64,000 nucleotides of DNA from Atrichornis clamosus (Eukaryota; Chordata; Aves; Passeriformes; Menuridae): positions 1 through 64,000 of the forward strand of contig WBMZ01003021.1 in assembly GCA_013400975.1 (NCBI GenBank). Reading direction: 5' to 3'. The notes beneath the pieces are model-generated. The model was given only the letters and a program-made list of their open reading frames with translations, ran no database searches and was not told the origin of the DNA. Position numbers and translations under genes: made by a program. Positions 26,001 to 38,000 of the stretch are shown in pieces. Within the stretch, counting starts at the first letter, position 1. The number at the start of each line of letters is the position of its first letter.

Positions 26001-29000
26001 CAGAAAAAATGGGGATAAGCTCTCATATACTGAGAAACTGTCTCCTTTTTCTGGAACTGTCTGTAGATGCTGCAGTATGAAGGAACACCGGTACTGTACA
26101 GAAAGTTTGTCTCATCATCTACCTGCACAAGAATCTTGCATTCCAGTGAGGCATTTCCTTCATTCTGGTTTGTGTGGTGCCTGTCAAAATTCAAGAGTGT
26201 TTCAGCTCGACATTCCCAAAATTCATGTGGATGTAGAACAGAGGACAGTGTTTTCTGACAAGGGGGCTACTGCAGCCATGGAGAAAGCAGAAAGAGAGCT
26301 GAGTTACACAAGTCTAACAGCTGACAGTGGTATTGGACAAGATGGAGTCAGTTTTGCTGAAAGCCTTACTACTGAGATAATGACATCAGCTATGACTAAT
26401 ATTGGTCAGGCAGTTACCATAAGGTAATACTAATTTTCTCTTATTCGTTGCATTTTTTACCAGAAAAAAGATTGTTAATACAAATATGTGCTCAGAAGGA
26501 ATTTTAATATATATTTTCATAGGAATATACACTTCATGTTCTGAATGCTTTCTTTTTATTCTTCTGGTTATATTTAAATGATTCAGAACTAGGAAAAAAA
26601 GCGCTTTTTTCTACCTACGTGAGCTTGAAACCAAGGATTCTATGTATATCAGCACACATGTTCTAGTAGGTGACCTATTGATCATGTACTAGAACATGTG
26701 TGCTGATATACATAGGAACTTGCTATTTCAATTTGAAAATACTACCTACAGTAGTGAATACTAGTCCATACATCTGTGAGCTGTGACAGAATCCAGATTT
26801 CTTCCCTATTTGTATTTCCTCTTCAACATCTGTTGCTGGCCAAATGAGCCATTGCTTTGTAGTATGAGTACTTAATTTTTAATTATGGCTGTGTTGTGGT
26901 AGTGCCCTTATTACTGGGAAAAAAAAAGAAGAAAATCTGTTACTTTAAGAAAAAATAACTTACTAAACCACACTGTAGCTTATAAAATAGTAATACAATA
27001 AACAGGAATTGACTTTGAAATTCTTGTGTATTTAGCAAAGGTTAACATACTGTTTCCTTTAATAGGCCTATAAATAGGAAATACGTGCCACAGTAAATTT
27101 GTGGCAAACAACAACTGTTCCCTAAAACAGACTGTGCAGTGATCACTCTGCAGACTGAGGAATCCTTACCATGTTGGTTTTTTAAATTTCAAGTTATACA
27201 TTCCTAATTTTTTTTTTTAAGGGGAATTCCACACACTGGTTTCGTTCCCTGGTTTTTAGAGGGGCATCATGATGAACAATAAAATTGATTTTTATATGTT
27301 CAGTGGCTAAAGGCCACAGTGGGACTGAACTAAATTTTTTAAGGTTTGATATGAAACACATACATACTAACAGCATAAAAGTGCTCATGACTAGTATATT
27401 GTTGGTCTTTGCACAACAGGGTTGAGTCCTTATTCAATGTGTGACCAAAAAAAAGAAAGTAGTCATGTGATGATATTTCTCTATACCTACAGTATCAAAG
27501 ATGACACTTTGTTTAAAAATTATAGTTAGAATATGCCAACAACAAAATGCAGGGTTCAGAGAGATATTGTTTATTAGTAAATTTGTGTCAAGGACACAGT
27601 ATTAGAGTTTTAGTGTGACAGAATTTATAAATGTTTCTTACATTGTCATCTAGTGTGTGGTATGTAATGCATATGTTTCTTGAGAAACTGCCTTGTGTGA
27701 TGTAGAGAACTGCTGCTGCTGCTGGTATAACTGTAAATAAAAATGGGGAAAATGACCTTTGTATTACCCTGATGGTTTCCAGTTCAGCTACGTATTTGCA
27801 CAAATTCATGCTTACTGGAGCAAAGTGTTAGGGATGATGTGGTTAAAGTTGGCTTTTTAAATAGTGAGCATTACAGTGGCTGCTTCCTATGTGGTAGTAG
27901 GATGATCATTTTTCTTGAACTTCCTACCACTTCATATATATATAGATAATCATAGTTTGCACATGAAAGTTACTTCATAACTGCATGTTCTCATTTTATA
28001 AGGTGTGGGGTTTGGGTTTTTTTAATGAGTTTGAACTTCTTTCAATTAATTTCTTGAAGTGACTTCTAAGGACTGTCTTTTATGCATTATGGTTGCTTGA
28101 TTGGTTTTTGGATGGAAAAATTCTGTACAAGTCATGCATTGCTACACTTCGTTGAAGAAGGAAAACAAATCTTTTTCTACAGAAAGATCTTTTTAAAAAG
28201 TGGAATCCTAATATTTTAGACACCAGCTCATACTTAAGCACTTTGCCTACAATAGCAGACCACTTAGCTGCTTGTACCAAAAGCAGTCTGGGGAAAATAG
28301 CCACACTGTCCCATGGTGAACATGATCAGAAATGGTAAGTCTTCTGCTTGGAAAGTGTACCTTGATACACAGTCTGCAGCGCTACAGTGCCTTCTATGCT
28401 TTTTAGTAAATAATCTTCCAAATGAGAGAATTCTTTCTGCTACTGCCTTTGACTTTTGGTGAAAGAATTTCAAATAACAATCCCTGACCTAACCTGTTGA
28501 TGTTTCAGATTCATTTGGTTGTGCTATTTCTTGTGTTGAGAATAGGTGCAAATTAAGGGATTCTCCACCTTTTCTTTTTCCTTGGAATGTAGTATCTTTG
28601 GAGTGGTGTTAAATTGCTGTGAATGAACTAACACGGATCTGCATGAAATGCAGTGATGTTTTTGTCTTAATTTTTTGTTTAGCTCTGTTGGAAGAGAAGG
28701 ATTTCACTCTGTTGAATCTGTTGTTAGCCAGCAGATGAGTCTTAGTATTGGTGATGATAGCACTGGGAGTTGGTCCAATCTAAGTTTTGAAGATGAACAT
28801 CCTGATGAGAGCAGCAGTTTTCTTCACCTAAGTGACAGGTAAGTATAAAACATGTTAGTATAGTTAAACAGTCACCTTGACATCAAAGAACTTGTCATCA
28901 AGTGTATTTCTCCTAGAGTTTGGGGGAGAAGAGATTATTTTTATCTTCAAGATACAAATTACTTTTTTATTAAAAATGACTCTAATATTATGATTTTGTT

Positions 29001-32000
29001 TTCTTACAAAATGTTGTTGGCCATGAATGTTCATACTCTGTAAAATATGTGGAGTGTACCTTGTCATTGATGTCAGGGAGTCATATTGAGCAAAACTGTA
29101 CATATAAAATTTAAGTATTAGCAAAAGATAGAAGCATTTTAAAAACAACCCCCTGATGTAAAATACAACTTGAGAGTACTGTTTATAAGTTGTGCCCTAA
29201 AACATTAAAACTTAATCCTTGAGAAAGTGAAATAAATTCATTTATTATTGAAAAGAAGTAATACTAGCTTAATTTTCATGAGGAGTTTTTACAGCTATTT
29301 TGATCTTTTTTGGAATTGGAATTTATAAGCTGCTCTAACTGGTATTGGTGGAGTATTTATATACTGCTAACAGTGGACTTGCATGTGTGTAATATTGGTA
29401 CTTACCTGTTCAGGGTAGTAACTTTTTCCACAGAGCTTCTCACTACACTGTCCCTGGATGATTGATAACTAACAAAGGTTAGAATGGGAATTCTAAAATC
29501 TGCAATGTCTCTGCTTGTTTCCAGGGAGAATTAGATTGAGAGTTGTAGCCCGAGCTTCTATATAAGGAGCACATGAGGAACGAGTAAACTTAGTTTTTTA
29601 TGACTGATGTAACAAAGTTCAGCATTTCTGTTGAAGAATAGCAGAAATGGGAGAGCAATTTTTTCTTTAGTTAGTACTTCTAGCATTGCTGAGATTAGAG
29701 AAAGTATGGGAAATGTGCTTCCTTAAGTAATATTCAAAAAGGTTATTTGGTACTAATGTGAAACTACTTGGTTAAATGTCTGCAATATTTTTCATATTTT
29801 GCTTAATTAAATAATTTAATAAAAGTACTACTATAATTTATCACTCATTCAACTTAATAATTTTGTAAAAGAATACATTAGCTTAAGTGTTATTTTAATA
29901 AAACATCCTCTCTTGAATGAGTAAAAATGAACTAGGCTTACATGATGAAAATATAAGGAAGAATATTTGCTATATTGGCAGTTACAAATACACAGTATGA
30001 TATAGGTTAGTTGATAATGGGAAGCAGTGTAAAAGAATTGCTGGACAAGTAGTGTCTATGTTGTATTTGTTATTTGTTTATCACTCCCAAAACAGATTTA
30101 AGTGAAAAGAATGTAACTTATATAACTTGTAGAAAATCTGAGGCTCATTAGAGGAGGAATTACCTAAATTAACATGTTACTCATAGAAGGGGAGGCATAA
30201 TTTGGATAGCAAGGCATTGACAGAGGAGAAACCGTCATGTGCAAATTGATTAGGTAGTTTTCCAGAACTAATTGTGGCTTGGTAACAGCACCTGTGTTCA
30301 TTTGTGTTGCTGAGGTTTATCAGGTGGAAGGAAGGATCTGAGGTTATTGCCCTGCGTGAAAAGGATAGCCGGAGGAGATCCACAACAATTCAGTATTCAG
30401 TAATAACACCCGTGTTGTGGTTTATCCCCAGCTGGCCACCAAGCCCCACACAACCAGTCAGCCATTCCTCCCAAGGTGGGATGGCCCAGAGAATTGGAAG
30501 AGTAAAGTGAGAACACTCATGGTTTGAGAAAAAGACGGTTTAATAGGTAAAGCAAAAGTCAAGCAAAGCAAAGCAAAACAAGGAATTCATCCAACACTTC
30601 CCACGGGCAGTTCCATTTGGATGAAAATTTTTAGAGAACTTGGTAGTTAGTTATGCAGAGAAGTGCTTGTGTTGTCTGCTTTTCATGCCTAATGCTAGTG
30701 ACTTAAATTTAGAAATAGTCTTAAGCTTTCTCTGTAGTTAATGTATAGATATAAGTATAGATGTAGATATATGCAGAGAATCACACATAGGCTTTTCCGG
30801 GGGATGCATCGGAGCATCCAGGTTGGGTTATAATTCAGAGCAGAGACCTCTTGCTTTTCTTGTTATTCTTCTGCTGGCTACCTGCCTTTGTCTGTTTATT
30901 ACATGTTCTGTGGTTACAGGACTTTATTTTAAAGACTTAATTAGGCATCTTGAAACAAAATAAAGGTCACATTAAAAAAAGGTCTCATCCCTTTTGCATA
31001 CCTCATTGTAATCATATGATTCAATATATATGATTATTTCAGACTAAAATTGACCTTTGTAAAATGTATTAAGTCTCTTACCTAATTGGAATAGGTTGCA
31101 GAGGTTGCTCTTAGATTGGTAACCTCAACACTTGAAATAGTGTGCAGAGGTTACTCTTAGATTGTAAATACTTTATCCTTTAGTCTGAGAACCAGGGCAG
31201 CTTTTACATTTATGTTATGCATTTGTAACTTTCAGTGAAAGAGGCTGTGTGAGTGTAAAGTATTGATATCAATAGGCTATATCAGATCTTTTTTATACCT
31301 GTAATTTAAGAATTTTAAGCTAAATTTAATAGTTCATGTAGAGAGTGTTAGTATCACACTGTAGCTGGAGAAGTGTTCTTTAGACCAGATTTGCATTCCC
31401 TGTAAGTTGATTTCTTCAGAAGCTTCTGCTCTTTAATTTTCTTTTTTAGTTGTTTGCATAACAAGAGAACTCTTTAATTGTGCTTTGGACATGTAGTCTA
31501 AATAAGCAGATACGTACTGAATGAAGCACCTGCAACTTCTTAAACTTTTTTTCATGTTGTTAGGGCGTGTTTGTATTGCAGGCTTGCTAACCTGCTGTTA
31601 CTTCAGTGTTTTGAAATTAGGATCCAAGTAAGCATGCTGGAGAGCCAGGGAGGCTGATAGGTGATACTGTTACTGGCAAACACTTGAAAGAAATCAGTGT
31701 CTGTCTCCTGAAATGTTTTTTTTTTTGCACTGTTTTGCAATTTGCCTTGAGTGGTATGAGTGGAAAAGAGCTTCAACAGTCATGTAAGAGTTAAGAAAGC
31801 ACCTTCTTGCAGCAGTTGTTCTCTGGAGTTACTCCATGGCTTCTCATGCCATCTATAGCAGACAATATAGTCCTGTTCTTGGAAGGCTTCCAGACATGCT
31901 CTGGGGGAGGTATGAAGTTGGGGAACAGAGATTTAATCATATGAGTAGCTCAATTTTGTACATAATCACAGGCTTAAGAAACTGTGCTATTTATAATGAC

Positions 32001-35000
32001 TAAAATTAGTGTAAGGACATGCTCCATTTTTTCAGTTCTTTGCATTGGGTTGAATGTAGTCGTGGGATAAATGCAGTATTTTTGTGAGCTGTGAGTGAGA
32101 CAACCTTTTTAGTGTTGTTTTCACAAATTTATAAAGTCCCTAATATTTAAAAGATCAACTTGCAGAACAATATTCAAAATTAAAAAAAAAAATATTATTT
32201 ACTCTAGGAATTTCTTCTCATGAGGCTGTGTGAGATCATTACTGGATTTTTGGAACGAGATGGAAGGATTTTGTTTGTGCAGTTGTCCTCACAATGCATA
32301 ATTTTATTAACTCTTAGCTACTCCTTTAACAAATATTAGAGATGTGGTCCCTATTCCTTTGAGTAATCATTTTGAAAATTGTTGAGTCTGTATAAATAAT
32401 GAGTGATGTGCTTAGACCTGAGGACAGAATTCCTTCTAGCACTGATCTGGAGAATTAATGGGTACAAAATAATACTTTCACCTGTGTACTGAAACCTACT
32501 AGTTCTGCATTATTGTGCACATTGCTGCTCTGGGTGACACTGACAGTCATGTTTGTACTCTGTTCCAGCAAACCTGTCTAGGAAGTTTCAGTGCTCTTGC
32601 ATTAAATGTCTTGACAAAACAGTTGTAAGGAAAATGAAGGTTCTAGTTTGAGCTATTGTTCTTTTCTAGTTCAGCTGTCTTCTCTTCTTCTCCTGGCAGT
32701 AATGGTAACAGCAGTAGCTGGAGCAGTCTTGGTTTAGAAGGGGATATGTATGAGGAGAATTTATCCTTTCCAACATCAGACAGGTTGGTTGAGTTGAGAA
32801 ATACAAACCAGATGGGTTCCTCTTAATTAATGCATGAAATCATCATTTTTGAAAATAAAAATACAGTGCATTTTTTATGCTGATACATTATTCACACTCT
32901 TCTCACTTAATCACAATATGAGTTTTTCATTAATTAATCCATCCTGAATGATTGAATTTTGCTATGCTAAACTGATGAATGTGTTTTGCTTGCAAAATAA
33001 AAGGTCCCCTTTATGCATGTTCTTGCCTGCAATTTTACAAGTCTTTAGATTTACTTTTTCCATGCAGACTAGAGCTTGCTTCCTACAGGATTTCTGTTTG
33101 GGTTTTTTTTTTTTTCCTTTAGCTTGTGGAAACTTACAAAATTGCTTAGTAATTGGTTTTTATAGAACATCTGTGGCTTGCCTATAGCTGTTCATATCTG
33201 GGACATGAGATGGTTCAACCTTTTCACATACAAAACAAAACAATTAAAGTCAGTAAGTTTTGTTTTTAAATATCTTCATATTACCTTCCTTCTTTTTAGC
33301 ACCTTTCTCTTGTTTCTCTCTTCTCCCATCTTTTCCTAAGAACAAATCTTGTGAAGTTGATGATAAGTCTGTTTCCAGCGTGAAATGGTGTGAGAAACAA
33401 AGCTTCTTTTCATGATCACTCCTTAATTCTCTTATGAGCTTCCTGTTGCTTAACCTTCATTACAGTATTAGGATTTACTACATCTATTGTGCATATATTG
33501 GATTGTATTCATATTTTTGTTTTGGGTTTTTTTAAAATTAAAATACAGTGATGGAACAGAAGATAAAGATGAAGATTCCAAGGATGCTGTAGAAGGTAAT
33601 GACAATTCCAGCATATATTATTGTTCTTGTCCTGTGCACTCTACATTAATGATTTTGTTAATTCTTTGCCTTTGTAGTCTGCAAAACAAGGTGACAACTC
33701 TATTGTCCCTATTCATCATAATTGATGTCAGTCAGGTGTCAGAATATATTCTTAGATTAGTACCCTACATACATCTCTTAATGCACTGAAATTTGCAGCC
33801 TTTGGGAAGTGCTAGTTGCTGATGCTCACATGAATTTAAACATAACGTAGGAACTTTGATCAGCTTGTTGGAAGCATGAATTTATATGCATAGATTAACT
33901 TATTAAAATACTTAAATATTTATATTTAAATGTTTGCATAGCAATACATCCTCATGGCTATGTTCAGGATGCTGAAGAAGTTACTCAAGCTGAACACATT
34001 AATATTGGGAGAGAGTAATGAAAAACAATGAAAAAACTTGGATTCGATGCATTTCTTATACTCTCCTTCTTCTTAGTGAAATATAACATAGGGTTTATCC
34101 AGGGTCTGTCCAGCATCTTGTTGCAACTCTGTGCTTCGTAGAAGATCTCTGTGCTCTGGTTCCAGTCTGATGGACGTGCCAAAGGTTGTTAACTCAGATG
34201 AAAACAGCCTGAATACACAGTGTATGAGGATGGTTTTAAGATGAGCTGATGTTAGAGCAAGTTGTAACTGAGCTCTTCCTTGTGTTGGGTATGTTCTGAA
34301 GATGAAGTAAGCGTTTCAAGGAACCTCTGCTACTTCCTTCCAGAGGATATTCAGCCTTGTTTCACATCTTCAAATAGACTTGATGTAAGCAGAAAGATGT
34401 GTGGGTTTAGGGCTTTTTTGTTTGGTTTTTTTAAGCTCCTGGCAAAATGAATGTAAATGAACAGCATCTCTTAATTTTATGAAATCAGATGTGACTGTAA
34501 GGTTATAAGAAAATAAGGTTAAACTATTTAGTATTTTAAAATCAGAATAATTAAAATATTTTCTGCTCTGTAGGTTTCATCTACTTTATCAATATGCCAT
34601 TGCTTTCTTTTGGTCTTGACTTTAAAAAGTTCTAGCATCTCAAATATTCAAATTTCTCAATTGGAATAGTGGGGTTTTTTTCTTCACAAGTTCAGGTGTC
34701 ACCTACTGTCTGTAGTGCAACAGTCTGCTTTATACTGTATTAAGGATTTTCTTGTGAAATGTTTCCAGTTTAAGTTCCTTACCTTCTCAGTATTGTTTTG
34801 AAAAGGCTCTTTTTGTTGCTGTCATTGTAGGACCGTTTAAACAGTGTGCTAGGTAGACAACCTTTGTACCCGGTCTTGTACATTTGGAAGTTCTGTTCAT
34901 GCCATACCTGGAAATGTGTTGGCTTTTTCTAAGCTAACTGTGCCTTGTTCACCAAAAAAATTGCATCAAAGCCTTTTATCAAATGTACTGCTATTTTATA

Positions 35001-38000
35001 AAACTAAAAAACATACCAAAATTTCCCAGTGATACGTCACCACAATGCTTTCCATCCACTTTGACATAACTTTTTTTTATTTCAATTGGTTCTTTGTCCT
35101 ATAAAGAAGTTAGATTTTGGGGCTCCTAGACAAGTGCTCAGTTATCCACTAAAAGCACAATTTTGTTTGACAGTTTCTCTAGTTCATTTTCTCCCTATTT
35201 TACTTCCTGGGGGAATCTGTTTCAACTTACTTCACTTTGCCAGTTAGGAGTGAACACCTTACGTACCTCAATTTTCATTATCTTGGTTGGAAAAGTAGTG
35301 AGACTGAGGTGAACTCAACATGAATATATGTTTTTGTTGCAAATATATTCCATGTTTCGAGAGTCCAGTTCAGGAGTCTGGAAGTAGAGACTTAAAAACA
35401 ACTTGGAGAGCACTACATGCACAGTTAACTCTGGGAGTGTGACAGAGGATCACTGTGGTAGCTGGATACAGAAACTCAGCGTGGGAGCAGAAGATGACAA
35501 TATTGTAGTTCCTAAGTGTTATTAACACAACTGCTCTTCCAATACTGTATTTATTTTTGGAACTTACGCTGTAAATGACGTGTTGAAAAATTGGATGTGC
35601 CTTGGTAAAACCAGCAATATATTTTGGAAAAACTCCAGAGGCAGTGTGAGCAGTACAGGAAAGTGTTCTGAAATACACACTTCTTAAAATCAGTAGATGA
35701 AGGCATAGCAAAAAATAGCAATTGGAAATGGAAGTAACTGATGGACCACATGAGAACCGTTGCTGTTCAGTTTGTGAAAGTCTGTGTTAAATTCCTTGTC
35801 ATTTGGAATATACATTATAGTTTAGGTATCTTTTAATAGTCAGCTACGTTTGCACACAATTGTAAATGAGATAAACAGTATTTCTGTATGTGAAAGTACT
35901 GAAACACTTCAGCATAATTTTTTCTATTATCTATGTGTACTAAATTGAGGATTTTAAAGGTAATGTAATCTATAAACTACAGATTCTTTTGGAAACAATT
36001 TGAAGCTACAGATTTGATGATTTTATTTGTAATGTTAGGTTTGGAGCACATCCGAAAGACTTTATCAATAATGAATATTGATCTGGAACCAAATCTAGTG
36101 GACCCCCAGCTCAGAGCAGTGCTCCAGTGGCTGGCAGCTTCTGAAACAGAGGTGTCTGATCTTCACTTTCGTGACACTGCTGGAATGGAATTTGTCTTTG
36201 TAAGTACTCAGGTTTGATGGGTGGTGGGAAAGGAGAAGGTTTCTCTTTACTTCCATTTGCTGTAATATACCAGCTGCTATTACTTCATTTGCTGTTCAAT
36301 GTTGAGGAAAATCATTATTTAAATCTGAGAGGTCAAGGTGGTACAGTGTATATACCATACGGAAACGAGTATTCATGAAAGCTGATTGTTTCACTTGTTT
36401 TACAAGTGTTTTACACTCAAAAGGATACAATTATGGCATTTTTGTTTGGTGAAAATTATATTTTTTCAAGTATTTTCTACTTATTATTTAATTGTCTATA
36501 AATTGAGTCTTTCTGAGAACTTGGTCATGCAAATTATTTTCTAACTTGTTCTGCCTAGGGTTTTTTTTGGGTAGCAAAGACACATATTCTTTTTAGAAAA
36601 AAGTTTAGTGTCTAAATAAATATTATAGTTTTATTCTGTAAGCAACTAGAACCAAAGCTACTAAAAAGAAGTTTCAATAAGATTGTTTTAGTCTTAGGTG
36701 CCTTTATTTTGGTCTTACAGATTGAGCTTTTAAAGCAAGCAATAGGCTTTACCAATTTGTGTCTCTTTGGGAAGGCTCAATACTTTGATATGCATATTGT
36801 CCTGAGTATTTCCATCACAAACACATTAGAGAAACATCCTGTAAATCCATAAATATTAGCCTTTCATGGCTGCACACCAAACTGCACATTATAATATGGA
36901 ATTTCTTACATTAAACCTGTATTTTTTAATCTTCTACCAAGGAATTACTTGAACATTACCTGGCTATTGAAAGGCTAACTTAATAGATATATAGGCATTG
37001 TCTCTAATGATGAGATTCATAGGAATAATTATCAAATATTTATATTTTGTGACCTGGAAATGTGAAAAAGCATTAGCATGATGCCATTAATATGATTTTA
37101 ATAGTTAAGATCTTGGCAAAAATGCCTTAACATGCTAATCAGTATATTAAAGAAGAAAAAGCTTGCTCTCAGTTTTGAAATGTAATATTGAGTCTTCAGC
37201 TTGATGCTTTCCAAAGCTTACATCATCATTTCAGGAGAAAAAGGGAGTTACTGGGAAGTAAAGGTCAGTATGACAAAACAGGCTCCGAAACTTAGATGGT
37301 TGTGTGCCCTTGTGGTGCTTAGTTACGGTGGGCTCCTGTTAGGACTGTGAAAGATACCTAGAGGCCAGTCCAGATCGTAGCTGGTCTGAATTTTCGTAAG
37401 AGTGACTTCTTCCCTTCTAGTCCACAAAGAGAATGATAACTCTGGGGTGTTTATTTGATTTTGAGGGTAGGAAGTATTGCATTCTTATTTGAAATAACCC
37501 AGAAAGTTAGGAAATGTTTCTTGGGCATGTAGAAATATATTCCCTGTGCTCCTTTTCTGGAGCTTGGTATGTTTGATTTAGAATTATTTGAAGAGTATAT
37601 TTTGTTGTACATTAGTTCTGACAGAGTGGACTTGGTGCTTTTATAAACTGAAAGGCAGTTTGAGAATACTTTTCTCCATTTCTGTGCTATTTGAAATTGT
37701 TGGTTTTCATCCTTATATTCATATGTTTCCTCTCTGTCATGGTTTATAAGTACTTAACACAAAGAAGAAAACACTTCACTTTTTCTGTTCTAACATGCTT
37801 GGCCCAGCATTCTCTGAAGGTTTTTTGATGTGAAGGAGTTGGGGTTAGGGATTACAGTCCTTCTGACCTCGTGAAGGTTTTTGCCATCTTTTGAAGATCT
37901 GTTCATCTGTTTCATGCTTGTTGAATGTGAATTGCAGTGTTGCAAATAGTCAGGTAGAATAGTGCTAAGACCCACAAGTCTTAATAATAATTTATTTTTT

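Larger units (their letters stand above)
28839..32699. other. AKAP11 intron 9
   Basis: About 3.9 kb, AT-rich. Contains a truncated LTR (30413-30615) and a small duplication (31090-31167). The remainder is unassigned. Confidence 0.5.
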
